A stretch of DNA of 64,000 bases, from positions 62,001 to 126,000 of the forward strand of contig CAXBEV010000002.1 in NCBI GenBank assembly GCA_963974935.1, written 5' to 3'. The notes beneath the pieces were generated by a model that saw only the letters and a program-made list of their open reading frames with translations, was not told where the DNA came from and ran no database searches. The stretch comes from UBA4479 sp963974935 (GTDB lineage Bacteria; Pseudomonadota; Alphaproteobacteria; Rhodospirillales; Casp-alpha2). A program made the position numbers and the translations under genes. Every line of letters starts with the position of its first letter. Position 1 is the stretch's first letter. Positions 17,390 through 25,787 of this stretch are shown here, piece after piece.

Positions 17390-18421
17390 TTAGGCTGCGT
17401 TCTTCATGTATTGACCGATCAACGTTTCGGCAATTTGCACCGTGTTCAGCGCAGCACCTTTGCGAAGGTTATCGGAAACCACCCACATGCTGAGGCCACT
17501 GTCGACGGTCGGATCAATCCGCAGACGGCTGATGTAAACGTCATCTTCGCCGGCGCAATCGGTTTGCGTGACGTAGCCGCCATCCACCCGTTCGTCCAAA
17601 ACAGTGATGCCGGGCGCATTACGCAATGCCTTGCGCGCCGTGTCTTCGTCCAACGGATTGGCGAATTCAAGCGTGACCGCCTCGCCGTGACCGACGAACA
17701 CCGGGACGCGCACGCACGTTGCATGCACTTTGATGGCTGGGTCGAGAATTTTCTTGGTCTCGACCATCATCTTCCATTCTTCTTTGGTCGCACCGTCATC
17801 CATGAACTTGTCGATGTGCGGGATGCAGTTGAATGCGATCTGCTTGGTGAACTTCTGCTGGTTTTGTTCGGCCGTCTGATTGGCATAGATGCCTTTGGTC
17901 TGATTATACAGCTCATCCATCCCTTCCTTGCCGGCACCCGACACGGATTGGTAGGTCGATACGATACAGCGCGTGATCTGTGCCAAGTCATGCAATGGCT
18001 TCATCGCCACAACCAGCTGAATGGTCGAGCAGTTCGGGTTCGCGATGATACCCTTTTTGCTATACTCGGCGATGGCTTCGGGATTCACTTCGGGGACCAC
18101 CAACGGCACGTCCGGGTCCATCCGCCAATGCGACGTGTTGTCGACAACGACTGCGCCCGCCGCCGCCGCTTTCGGGCTGTATTCGGCAGACACCGCAGCA
18201 CCGGGCGACGACAACACGATGTCGGTACCTTTGAAATCGAACTTGGCGAGATCTTGGACGACCAAGATCTCGTCTTCGCCGTAGCTGACTTCACGTCCGA
18301 CCGAACGCGCCGACGCCAACGCGACGACCTCGTCTGCCGGGAAGTTGCGTTCCGCCATGATCTGTAAAAGCTCTCGGCCCACGTTTCCCGTGGCGCCGAC
18401 GACGGCAACTTTGTAACCCAT
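17390..18421 (-). CDS. asd: Aspartate-semialdehyde dehydrogenase
   Basis: The 343-aa enzyme reduces aspartyl phosphate to aspartate semialdehyde for lysine, threonine and methionine synthesis. NADP-binding GATGNVG is at residues 9-15 and catalytic Cys131 is in ANPNCSTIQLV; the HATCVRVPVFVGHGEAV segment is also conserved. The ATG at 18421 has GGAG eight bases before it and gives the canonical MGYKVAVVGATG; an upstream in-frame extension of 37 residues is not family-like. Its stop codon lies inside an 8-bp inverted repeat (17377-17396) without a T-tract. Confidence 0.97.
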   Translation of the reverse strand: MGYKVAVVGATGNVGRELLQIMAERNFPADEVVALASARSVGREVSYGEDEILVVQDLAKFDFKGTDIVLSSPGAAVSAEYSPKAAAAGAVVVDNTSHWRMDPDVPLVVPEVNPEAIAEYSKKGIIANPNCSTIQLVVAMKPLHDLAQITRCIVSTYQSVSGAGKEGMDELYNQTKGIYANQTAEQNQQKFTKQIAFNCIPHIDKFMDDGATKEEWKMMVETKKILDPAIKVHATCVRVPVFVGHGEAVTLEFANPLDEDTARKALRNAPGITVLDERVDGGYVTQTDCAGEDDVYISRLRIDPTVDSGLSMWVVSDNLRKGAALNTVQIAETLIGQYMKNAA

Positions 18422-18722
18422 TATTCTAACTCCTTTTCGGGGCCCACCAAATCGGCCAAAATCTGCCCGAGTGGTCCGCGCGCCGTACATATGTTTTCGG
18501 CCCGCGGAATTTCCAGCGGGCCGTTTCATCAAAACACGAAAAGCCGCCCGCTAGTGCAGGGTTTTGGTCTTATTCGTGGTAATCGGCGCAAAAAACATGT
18601 GTTGATCCTTGCAAGGCGGTTGATCCCGCCTGAAAACGGGCAGACCATACAGCGCGTTTTGAAAATTCGCAAGTATTTCACGCGCATTTCCAACTCGCCG
18701 ACACACGCCTTAAGGAGGCTCC
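18422..18722. other. Intergenic region between divergent asd and lrgA
   Basis: The 301-bp interval must contain both divergent promoters. A GC-rich 8-bp inverted repeat (18498-18505 with 18516-18523, 10-nt spacer) is the only clear structure; on the plus strand it is followed by TTTCATC, a poor terminator tail. No small gene was recognised. Confidence 0.6.
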
Positions 18723-19085
18723 ATGCTCATCCGTTATCTGGCCCTGATCTTTGCCTGCCAGTTGATCGGCGAGACCATAAATGTCGCAAGCGGCATCCCG
18801 GTGCCGGGGCCGGTGATCGGGATGGTCATTTTATTCACCGGTCTGATGGTAAAGCGCGGTCTACCAAAAGACCTGGAAATTACAGCGGGCGGCTTACTCA
18901 AACACTTGGCGCTGCTGTTCGTACCGGCAGGCGTCGGTGTGATGCTGCACGTGCCACGCTTAGCCGACGAATGGTGGCCGGTATTGTTGGCGTTGGTGCC
19001 GGGCACGTTGATCACCATCGCCGTGTCGGCACTGATCGTGCAGCGCCTGGGCCGCGCCACCCTCAGCGAGGAGGACCGGGTATGA
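18723..19085 (+). CDS. lrgA: CidA/LrgA family membrane protein
   Basis: The 120-aa protein has four predicted membrane helices and the family segment IPVPGPVIGMVILF near residue 25. CidA/LrgA proteins were described as holin-like regulators of murein hydrolysis; together with LrgB partners, some act as pyruvate or glycolate transporters. A strong AAGGAGG precedes the ATG. The stop codon overlaps the lrgB ATG (ATGA), so the pair is translationally coupled. Confidence 0.92.
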   Translation: MLIRYLALIFACQLIGETINVASGIPVPGPVIGMVILFTGLMVKRGLPKDLEITAGGLLKHLALLFVPAGVGVMLHVPRLADEWWPVLLALVPGTLITIAVSALIVQRLGRATLSEEDRV

Positions 19086-19804
19086 CGCCGCCTGATCTCG
19101 CTGAAATCTGGGTGTATTTATCTGAAAAGCCGCTGACCGGGCTAACACTGACGCTCTGCGCCTATGCCGCCGGCGACTGGCTTTACGAGAAGACCGGGCG
19201 GCATCCGCTGCTGAATCCCGTCCCCATCGCGATTGCGTTGATCGCCGGTCTGCTATGGCTGACCGACGTGCCCTATGCGGACTATTTCGAGGGTGCGCAG
19301 TTCGTGCATTTTTTACTGGGTCCGGCCACCGTCGCACTGGCGGTGCCACTGTATCAGCACTTGGCTGAACTCAGAAAGTCCGGCCCGGCGTTGATCGTCG
19401 GCATCCTGGCCGGATCGATCACCGCCAGCGGATGCGCGGTCGGCTTCGCCTGGCTCGGCGGCGCCAGTACCGAAACCTTGTTGTCGATCGCACCGAAATC
19501 CGTCACAGCCCCGATCGCCATGGGCATTGCCGAGCAGTTAGGCGGCCTGCCGTCCCTGACCGCCGTGCTGGTGATCCTCACCGGCATCACCGGCGCGCTG
19601 TTCGGCCCGCTGGTGTTGAATCTGGTCCGCATCAAAGACTGGCGTGCGCGCGGCTTGGCATTGGGCGTCGCGTCGCACGGCATCGGCACCGCCCGCGCGC
19701 TTCAGGTCAACCCCATCGCCGGCGCCTTCGCCGGCCTCGCCATGGGCCTCAACGGTTTGGCGACGGCGATCCTGTTGCCGTTGATTTTTGCGTTGGTTTT
19801 TTAA
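19082..19804 (+). CDS. lrgB: LrgB family membrane protein
   Basis: The 240-aa integral membrane protein has the LrgB core: HFLLGPATVALAVPLYQ near residue 78, LSIAPKSVTAPIAMGIAEQ near 137 and GVASHGIGTARALQ near 195. It forms the transporter-like partner of LrgA. The ATG at 19082 overlaps the lrgA stop by four bases; a longer upstream in-frame reading crosses lrgA in another frame and is not real. Confidence 0.92.
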   Translation: MTPPDLAEIWVYLSEKPLTGLTLTLCAYAAGDWLYEKTGRHPLLNPVPIAIALIAGLLWLTDVPYADYFEGAQFVHFLLGPATVALAVPLYQHLAELRKSGPALIVGILAGSITASGCAVGFAWLGGASTETLLSIAPKSVTAPIAMGIAEQLGGLPSLTAVLVILTGITGALFGPLVLNLVRIKDWRARGLALGVASHGIGTARALQVNPIAGAFAGLAMGLNGLATAILLPLIFALVF

Positions 19805-19818
19805 GTGTCATGCATTTA

Positions 19819-19847
19819 TTGACACACAATGTGTCAAGCTATACATT
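19819..19847 (+). promoter_or_regulatory. higBA promoter with overlapping palindromic operator
   Basis: A consensus -35 TTGACA (19819-19824) is followed after exactly 17 bp by TACATT (19842-19847). The -35 box is the left half of a perfect palindrome, TTGACACA-CAA-TGTGTCAA (19819-19837), fitting autorepression by HigA. Transcription would begin close to the GTG of higB at 19854, leaving little or no 5' leader. Confidence 0.7.
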
Positions 19848-19853
19848 ACATAA

Positions 19854-20129
19854 GTGATTGGTTCATTTCGCAGCAAGAAGCTCAAACGCCTGTTCGAAAA
19901 AGGGCTACCCGGTGCTGTGGGGGCAGATATATCCGACCGTGCATCGTTGCTTCTTGACCAACTAGACGCCGCCATAAAACCGGAAGATATGAATATCCCA
20001 GGCGGCGGCTTTCACACATTACGCGGTAAGCCGAAGCGCTACAGCGTCCACGTCAATGGGAACTGGCGCATCACATTCGAATGGCGCGACGGAGATGCCA
20101 TTCGCGTTGATTTAGAGGATTATCACTGA
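19854..20129 (+). CDS. higB: Type II toxin HigB (RelE/ParE superfamily)
   Basis: The 91-aa protein matches HigB mRNA interferases in length and pattern: start MIGSFRSKKLKRLFEKG, central GGGFHTLRGKPKRYSVHVNGNW and a C-terminal DLEDYH. HigB cuts mRNA on the ribosome. The start is a GTG; no ribosome-binding site is possible upstream because the -10 box ends six bases before it. The stop overlaps the higA start (TGATG). Toxin-first order is typical of higBA. Confidence 0.92.
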   Translation: MIGSFRSKKLKRLFEKGLPGAVGADISDRASLLLDQLDAAIKPEDMNIPGGGFHTLRGKPKRYSVHVNGNWRITFEWRDGDAIRVDLEDYH

Positions 20130-20461
20130 TGGCAGAGTTCAGCGTCAAAAGGCCAGTTCTGCGTCAACCGACGCATCCGGGCCAAGTGCTCAAACGCCAA
20201 GTTTTTCCAGCGCTCAATTTAGACATTAAGGCTGCCGCAAAAGCTTTGGGGATCAGCCGCAATACTTTACACGGCCTTATCCGCGACGCATCGCCGAACC
20301 GCATGACGGCACCGATGGCGTTGCGGGTCGCGAAACTCTGCGGCAACGACGCCGAGATGTGGTTAAATATGCAGCGCACGTTTGATCTTTGGGAGGCACG
20401 CCGAGATCAAACCACAAAAGACGCTGTAGCTAAAATCCCGACAATGGTCGCTGCTGAATAG
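20129..20461 (+). CDS. higA: Antitoxin HigA (XRE family)
   Basis: The 110-aa antitoxin has the HigA pattern: PTHPGQVLKRQVFPAL, then a helix-turn-helix (AAKALGISRNTLHGLI, residues 36-51), and the NDAEMWLNMQRTFDLWEA segment. It neutralises HigB and is expected to repress the palindromic promoter upstream. Start and higB stop overlap by one base. Convergent with leuB, with only 6 bp between stop codons. Confidence 0.93.
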   Translation: MAEFSVKRPVLRQPTHPGQVLKRQVFPALNLDIKAAAKALGISRNTLHGLIRDASPNRMTAPMALRVAKLCGNDAEMWLNMQRTFDLWEARRDQTTKDAVAKIPTMVAAE

Positions 20462-20467
20462 GCTGCC

Positions 20468-21574
20468 TTAAGCCGCGAGTTTATCCAACTCAGCGCAGAC
20501 CTTTTCGCCCATTTGCTGGGTGGAAACGAGGGTCATACCGTCTTGCATGATGTCGCCGGTACGGAAGCCCGCGTCGAGGACATTGGCGCAAGCTTTCTCC
20601 AGCATGTCGGCATCTTCGCCCATATCGAACGAATAGCGCAGGCACATCGCGAACGACAGCACCGTCGCCAACGGGTTGGCTTTACTTTCACCGGCGATAT
20701 CGGGGGCCGAGCCGTGTACCGGCTCGTATAAGGCACGGCGGCGACCGCTTTCATCGGCGGCACCCAACGAGGCCGACGGCAACATGCCGAGCGAGCCACT
20801 CAGCATCGCCGCGCAATCGGACAGCACATCGCCGAACAGGTTGTCGGTCACGATGACATCGAACTGCTTGGGCCAACGCACCAATTGCATGGCGCAGTTG
20901 TCAGCGTACATGTGATGCAATTCGACCTCGGGATAGTCCTTGCCGACCTCGGTCGCAATCTTGCGCCAGAATACGCCGGTTTCCATCACGTTGGCTTTTT
21001 CAACGCTGTGCAATTTCTTGCCGCGCTTCATGGCCAGATCAAATGCGGCGCGCACGACACGCTCGATCTCGTCATGGGTATACGCCGTGGTGTCGACGCA
21101 ACGTTCCTTACCCTCGTACGTCTGCATGCCTTTCGGCTGGCCAAAATAGGTGCCGGACGTCAATTCGCGGACAATCATGATATCGAGGCCGGATACGACG
21201 TCGTTCTTCAGCGACGATGCTTCTGCCAATGCAGGCATGCAGGTCGCCGGGCGCAGGTTAGCGAATAAATCCATTTCTTTGCGCAGCCGCAGCAGGCCCG
21301 CTTCGGGACGCACATCGCGCGCAACGTTATCCCATTTTGGGCCGCCGACGGCACCCAACATCACCGCGTCGACACCCATCGCTTTCGCCATGGTCTCATC
21401 AGCCAGTGACGTCTTGTGCACGTCATACGCTGAACCGCCAACTAAGTCGTCTTCGATGTCGAACGAGACGTGGCGGCGCTTATCCATCCAATCGACAATG
21501 CGCTTCACTTCACCCATCACCTCGGGCCCGATACCGTCACCCGGCAACATCAGCAGTTTCTTATTGGCGGCCAT
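20468..21574 (-). CDS. leuB: 3-isopropylmalate dehydrogenase
   Basis: The 368-aa enzyme oxidatively decarboxylates 3-isopropylmalate in leucine synthesis. It has the GDGIGPEV N-terminal motif, LLRLRKEMDLFANLRPA substrate-binding arginines (about 94-110), VRELTSGTYFG, and the NLFGDVLSDCAAMLSGSLG dehydrogenase signature near 246. Length is normal. It is the last leu gene of the cluster, separated from leuD by a 128-bp gap holding a palindromic repeat. Confidence 0.98.
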   Translation of the reverse strand: MAANKKLLMLPGDGIGPEVMGEVKRIVDWMDKRRHVSFDIEDDLVGGSAYDVHKTSLADETMAKAMGVDAVMLGAVGGPKWDNVARDVRPEAGLLRLRKEMDLFANLRPATCMPALAEASSLKNDVVSGLDIMIVRELTSGTYFGQPKGMQTYEGKERCVDTTAYTHDEIERVVRAAFDLAMKRGKKLHSVEKANVMETGVFWRKIATEVGKDYPEVELHHMYADNCAMQLVRWPKQFDVIVTDNLFGDVLSDCAAMLSGSLGMLPSASLGAADESGRRRALYEPVHGSAPDIAGESKANPLATVLSFAMCLRYSFDMGEDADMLEKACANVLDAGFRTGDIMQDGMTLVSTQQMGEKVCAELDKLAA

Positions 21575-21596
21575 TTTTTGTTTCTCCCCTCAGATC

Positions 21597-21690
21597 ATCC
21601 TTCGAGACGCCGCTTTGCGGCTCCTCAGGATGAGGTATTCAAAATAGACCTCATCCTGAGGAGGCCCACAAAGGGCCGTCTCGAAGGATA
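21597..21690. repeat. Dispersed composite palindromic repeat between leuD and leuB
   Basis: Two arms, 21597-21638 and 21649-21690, are near-perfect inverted copies built from ATCCTTCGAGACG and CTCCTCAGGATGAGGT, each with an internal GC hairpin (CCGC-TTT-GCGG type). The core recurs at 9473-9503 and, as a half-copy, at 44224-44237. Such CCTTCGAGACG elements are dispersed in many alphaproteobacterial genomes. Here it could form a long hairpin in the leuD-leuB transcript. Confidence 0.9.
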
Positions 21691-21702
21691 AGCCCCAACA
21701 GA

Positions 21703-22326
21703 TTACTCAGCCGCGTTGATGTTCATCCACGGCTGGCTTTGATCGCGGGTGGACTCGAACCCGCCGATCTTGTCGTCGTTTTTCAGCGTGAGGCCGATAT
21801 CGTCCAGCCCTTCGAGGAGGCATTTTTTCTTAAACGGGTCGATCTCAAACTTGATTTCGCCGCCGTCAGGGCCGGTGATGGTTTGTGATTCCAAATCAAC
21901 GGTCAAAGTTGCGTTGGCACCACGCTCCGCATCTTCCATCACCTTCGCCCAATCTTCCGGCGGCAAGGTGATCAGCAACATGCCGTTTTTAAACGAGTTG
22001 CCGTAAAAAATGTCGGCAAAGCTGGGCGCGATCACGCATTGGATACCGTAGTCCTGCAAAGCCCAAGGCGCATGTTCCCGCGACGATCCACAGCCGAAGT
22101 TTTCGCCGGCGACTAAAATCTTTGCATCACGATAAGCCGGCTTATTGAGGACGAAATCTTCAACCTCGTTGCCGTCATCATCGAAACGATATTCGTGGAA
22201 CAAATGTTTGCCCAGCCCCGTACGCGCGATGGTCTTAAGGAACTGCTTGGGAATGATCATGTCGGTGTCGACGTTGATCATGTTCATCGGCGCAGCCGAA
22301 CTCGTCAGTTTTTCAAATTTATCCAT
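21703..22326 (-). CDS. leuD: 3-isopropylmalate dehydratase small subunit
   Basis: The 207-aa subunit starts with the swivel-domain pattern TDMIIPKQFLKTI, then FGCGSSREHAPWAL (residues 77-90) and PSFADIFYGNSFKNGML, all diagnostic of LeuD. It pairs with LeuC to isomerise 2-isopropylmalate. It lies 30 bp after the DUF1684 gene, in the same direction as leuC, so the two dehydratase subunits are separated by an unrelated gene. Confidence 0.97.
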   Translation of the reverse strand: MDKFEKLTSSAAPMNMINVDTDMIIPKQFLKTIARTGLGKHLFHEYRFDDDGNEVEDFVLNKPAYRDAKILVAGENFGCGSSREHAPWALQDYGIQCVIAPSFADIFYGNSFKNGMLLITLPPEDWAKVMEDAERGANATLTVDLESQTITGPDGGEIKFEIDPFKKKCLLEGLDDIGLTLKNDDKIGGFESTRDQSQPWMNINAAE

Positions 22327-22356
22327 CGTAGGTTTCCTCCTCTGGAATCCATTCCA

Positions 22357-23007
22357 TCACGCAGTTTTTTGAACGACTTTCTCACCCGCCAAGATTTTGC
22401 TGGAAAGCCGATTGACCTCCAACGGCAACGGGCACGACCAGCGCGGCGCATACGCACAACACGGGTTATACGCAAAATTAAAATCGAGCACGAGCCGACC
22501 GTCTTCGATCTGACCCAAATCAGCCCCTTTGATGCCGTCCAGCAAATAGCGACCTTCACCATACGTCTCAGACCCGTTGGTGGCGTCGGTGAAAGCCAAA
22601 AACAGGCCGCCACCGTAGCCGTCGATCCAATGCACGGTTAGCTCGCGGCCAAGTTTTTCAGCCAAACCGATGGTCTCAAACGCGGGCGTCAGCGTGAGCG
22701 GGCCATCGTCCATCAACGCGATTGTTTGGGGTGTGAAATCGACGGCATCGCTGATGCCGACCAAAAACCGAAACGCCGGGTCATAATCAAAATAAGCGAG
22801 TTCTTTCAATGTCGCTTGCTGATCACTGCTGAGCGGTGAGGCGGCGTGAGACTTAAACAGATCATCACGCACCGCGCGCCAGCCCGTCCACGCCTGTGCC
22901 CCATGATTGGGCACGGCGCGGATGCCTGCATATGTCTCAGAGACACGGCGGCGCCAGTCTGCGAGCGCAGCCATATCCTTCACGGCGTGAGTTTGGCGAT
23001 CCATCAT
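22357..23007 (-). CDS. DUF1684 domain-containing protein
   Basis: The 216-aa protein matches the DUF1684 pattern, including YFDYDPAFRF, the ETYGEGRYL segment, and the C-terminal DFNFAYNPCCAYAPRWSCPL stretch, in which adjacent cysteines precede a third. No signal peptide is seen, so it is likely cytoplasmic. The function of the family is unknown. It sits between leuC (8 bp upstream) and leuD (30 bp downstream) and is surely co-transcribed with them. Confidence 0.88.
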   Translation of the reverse strand: MMDRQTHAVKDMAALADWRRRVSETYAGIRAVPNHGAQAWTGWRAVRDDLFKSHAASPLSSDQQATLKELAYFDYDPAFRFLVGISDAVDFTPQTIALMDDGPLTLTPAFETIGLAEKLGRELTVHWIDGYGGGLFLAFTDATNGSETYGEGRYLLDGIKGADLGQIEDGRLVLDFNFAYNPCCAYAPRWSCPLPLEVNRLSSKILAGEKVVQKTA

Positions 23008-23015
23008 CAGACCCG

Positions 23016-24422
23016 TCAGGTCAGATCGCGCACATCCGCAAGATGTCCGGTGACCGCAGCAGCGGCTGCCATTGCGGGGCTGACCAAGTGGGTCCGGCTT
23101 TTCGGGCCTTGACGGCCTTTAAAGTTGCGGTTCGACGTGGACGCGGAACGCTGACCTGGCGCAAGCTGATCGGCGTTCATGCCAAGGCACATTGAGCAAC
23201 CTGGCTCGCGCCATTCCCAACCGGCTTCGATCAGGATCTGGTCGAGACCTTCTTCCTCGGCCATTTCTTTAACGAGACCGGAGCCCGGCACCATGAGTGC
23301 CTGCACGCCCGGCGCTACTTTGCGCCCTTTGCAGATTTCTGCGACGGCGCGAATGTCTTCGATTCGGCCATTCGTGCACGATCCCACGAACACCAAGTCG
23401 ACTTTAATGTCGCTGATTTTCATACCCGGCGTCAGGCCCATGTAATCGAGCGCAGTCTGCGCAGATTCCCGCTTGGCGTCACTGGCAAAGCTGTCGAGTG
23501 TCGGCACGTTACCTGTGATCGGCGCCACGTCTTCAGGGCTGGTGCCCCAGGTGACCTGCGGTACGATTTCGGAAATATCGAGCACAACTTCTTTATCGTA
23601 CTTAGCGCCTTCGTCGGACGGCAGCGTGCGCCAATAATTCACAGCCGCTTCCCATGCAGCACCTTTCGGCGCCATCGGACGACCTTGCAGGTACTTAAAC
23701 GTGGTCTCGTCGGGCGCAATCAGACCGGCGCGCGCACCGCCTTCGATGGTCATGTTGCAGACCGTCATGCGGCCTTCCATCGACAAATTACGAATTGCTT
23801 CACCGGCATATTCGATCACATGTCCGGTGCCGCCGGCCGTACCGATCTTGCCGATGATGGCGAGGATCAGGTCCTTCGCGGTGCAGCCTTTGGGCAGCGC
23901 GCCGTTGACGGTGATGCGCATATTCTTAAGCGGGCCTTGCAGCAACGTCTGCGTCGCCATCACATGCTCGACTTCTGACGTGCCGATGCCGAATGCCAGC
24001 GCGCCGAACGCGCCGTGCGTCGCCGTGTGGCTGTCGCCGCAAACGATGGTCGTCCCCGGCAAGGTGAAGCCCTGCTCGGGGCCGATGATGTGCACAATGC
24101 CTTGGCGAACATCGGTGACGTCAAACAACTGCACGCCGAAGTCGGCGCAGTTCTTTTGCAGGGTCTCGATCTGGATACGGCTTTCGTCGTCGGCGATATA
24201 GCCACCGCGTTCCGTGGTCGACACGTTGTGATCGGGCACCGCCAACGTCAAATCCGGACGACGCAATTTGCGACCGGCCAAGCGAAGACCTTCGAACGCC
24301 TGGGGGCTGGTGACCTCATGCACAAGATGCCGATCAATGTAGATCAGGCAGGTGCCGTCATCTTGAACGTTGACTAAGTGAGCGTCCCAAATCTTATCGA
24401 ACAGCGTTTTCGCTTGCGCCAT
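23016..24422 (-). CDS. leuC: 3-isopropylmalate dehydratase large subunit
   Basis: The 468-aa aconitase-family protein has the expected 4Fe-4S cysteines, one in VFVGSCTNGRIED and two in EPGCSMCLGMN near residue 400. The N-terminal TLFDKIWDAHLV and CGDSHTATHGAFGALAFGIG segments are diagnostic. The ATG at 24422 has GGAGG seven bases before it; an upstream in-frame extension is not conserved. First gene of leuC-DUF1684-leuD-leuB. Confidence 0.98.
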   Translation of the reverse strand: MAQAKTLFDKIWDAHLVNVQDDGTCLIYIDRHLVHEVTSPQAFEGLRLAGRKLRRPDLTLAVPDHNVSTTERGGYIADDESRIQIETLQKNCADFGVQLFDVTDVRQGIVHIIGPEQGFTLPGTTIVCGDSHTATHGAFGALAFGIGTSEVEHVMATQTLLQGPLKNMRITVNGALPKGCTAKDLILAIIGKIGTAGGTGHVIEYAGEAIRNLSMEGRMTVCNMTIEGGARAGLIAPDETTFKYLQGRPMAPKGAAWEAAVNYWRTLPSDEGAKYDKEVVLDISEIVPQVTWGTSPEDVAPITGNVPTLDSFASDAKRESAQTALDYMGLTPGMKISDIKVDLVFVGSCTNGRIEDIRAVAEICKGRKVAPGVQALMVPGSGLVKEMAEEEGLDQILIEAGWEWREPGCSMCLGMNADQLAPGQRSASTSNRNFKGRQGPKSRTHLVSPAMAAAAAVTGHLADVRDLT

Positions 24423-24540
24423 AGTTTCCTCCGGATCGAGCCTATTGCCGCCGGGCATGTCCCGGCGGCAATGTCCATACGGGATTTATCCCGCTATTAT
24501 TGAGCGAGGTTACCCCCGCTATTCGTTTGGTATCAACGGC

Positions 24541-25020
24541 TTATTTGTTGGCAGCAGCTGCGTCTACTTTGGCCTGCTTGGCTTCACGCGTTTTTGCATC
24601 GCGAGCGGCCTTTTCGGCTTTTGCTTCACGCTTTTCTTCCGCCGTCACCTTCGCAGCAAAGCCATCGGTCTTCTCGGCAATACGTGCCGATTTACCTTGG
24701 CGGCCACGCAAGTAATACAACTTTGCACGACGCACATCACCACGACGAATGACGTCGATCGAAGCGATGTTCGGCGAGTAAACCGGGAACACACGCTCAA
24801 CACCTTCGCCGTACGAGATTTTACGCACAGTGAACGATTCCTGGATGCCGGCACCACCACGCGCGATGCACACACCTTCGAACGCCTGGACCCGCTCGCG
24901 CGTGCCTTCAACGACCTTCACGTTCACGCGGATGGTATCACCCGGCGCGAACACAGGCACCGGACGCTCAGCAACGAGCCGGTCCAACTGTTCTTTGTTA
25001 ATTTCATCAATGATGTTCAT
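24541..25020 (-). CDS. rplS: 50S ribosomal protein L19 with Ala/Lys-rich C-terminal extension
   Basis: The first 115 or so residues are classic L19, including PGDTIRVNVKVVEGTRERVQ, FEGVCIARG and VRRAKLYYLRGRQGKSARI. The remaining 40 residues form a charged Ala/Lys/Glu tail that makes the protein 159 aa instead of the usual 115-125. The ATG at 25020 gives the canonical MNIIDEINKEQL start and has AAGGA upstream. It lies 20 bp after trmD in the conserved rpsP-rimM-trmD-rplS order. Confidence 0.97.
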   Translation of the reverse strand: MNIIDEINKEQLDRLVAERPVPVFAPGDTIRVNVKVVEGTRERVQAFEGVCIARGGAGIQESFTVRKISYGEGVERVFPVYSPNIASIDVIRRGDVRRAKLYYLRGRQGKSARIAEKTDGFAAKVTAEEKREAKAEKAARDAKTREAKQAKVDAAAANK

Positions 25021-25040
25021 AGTCTGGTTTCCTTCTTGGC

Positions 25041-25775
25041 TTAAATATTGCCGCGTCCATAACGTTCCCACAAGTCGGGACGCCGCTGACGCGTGATGTC
25101 TTCGGCCTGAGCATGACGCCAGGCGCGAACCTTTTCGTGATGACCGGACAACAGGATCTCGGGAACACTCAAACCCTGCCAATCGCGGGGTCGGGTGTAT
25201 TGCGGGTATTCCAATAATCCGGTCTCGAAACTCTCTTCATCGAGGGACTCCTGCGCACCGATGACACCCGGCAAAAGACGCACGCAGGCGTCCAACAGAG
25301 TCATCGCTGCGAGCTCGCCACCCGACAGCACAAAATCACCGAGCGATACTTCGTCGCCCGGATAGGCTTCCATAACGCGCTGATCAATCCCTTCGAAGCG
25401 ACCACAAACAGCGATCACACCTGGGCCGTCGGCCAACGCGCGCGCCTTAACCTGATCCAACGGCTGGCCGCGTGGTGTCAGATACACCAACGGCAAATCC
25501 GCATCGTCTGCTTTTGCGGCAGCAATCGCACGCCCGACAACGTCGGGCCGCATCACCATACCGGGACCACCACCGAACGGCACATCGTCGACGCTGGCAT
25601 GTTTGTCTTCGGCGAACACACGCATATCCAGGGCACGCAAAGACCACAGGCCACGCTCAAGCGCTTGGCCCGACAAAGACACGCCCAGCGGCCCCGGAAA
25701 CATGTCCGGGAAGATGGTGAGCACGCGGGCGCGCCACATCTTATCTGCCTTCATTTGTGCGTTCTCAGCGTTCAC
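25041..25775 (-). CDS. trmD: tRNA (guanine-N1)-methyltransferase
   Basis: The 244-aa SPOUT enzyme makes m1G37 in tRNAs. Conserved parts include LTIFPDMFPGPL, DDVPFGGGPGMVM, VCGRFEGIDQRV and the trefoil-knot SLGDFVLSGGELAAM. The start may be the GTG at 25775, preceded by AAGGA at nine bases, or an internal ATG at 25754; the conserved core begins after both. Only 12 bp separate it from rimM. Confidence 0.96.
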   Translation of the reverse strand: MNAENAQMKADKMWRARVLTIFPDMFPGPLGVSLSGQALERGLWSLRALDMRVFAEDKHASVDDVPFGGGPGMVMRPDVVGRAIAAAKADDADLPLVYLTPRGQPLDQVKARALADGPGVIAVCGRFEGIDQRVMEAYPGDEVSLGDFVLSGGELAAMTLLDACVRLLPGVIGAQESLDEESFETGLLEYPQYTRPRDWQGLSVPEILLSGHHEKVRAWRHAQAEDITRQRRPDLWERYGRGNI

Positions 25776-25787
25776 GTGGTCTCGTCC

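Noticed and set aside
18498..18523. GC-rich hairpin as a terminator for asd or lrgA
   Set aside because: It lies upstream of both divergent genes and lacks a T-tract on either strand.
21741..21765. T-arm-like sequence suggesting a tRNA
   Set aside because: It lies within leuD codons and no acceptor, D-arm or anticodon stem can be built around it.
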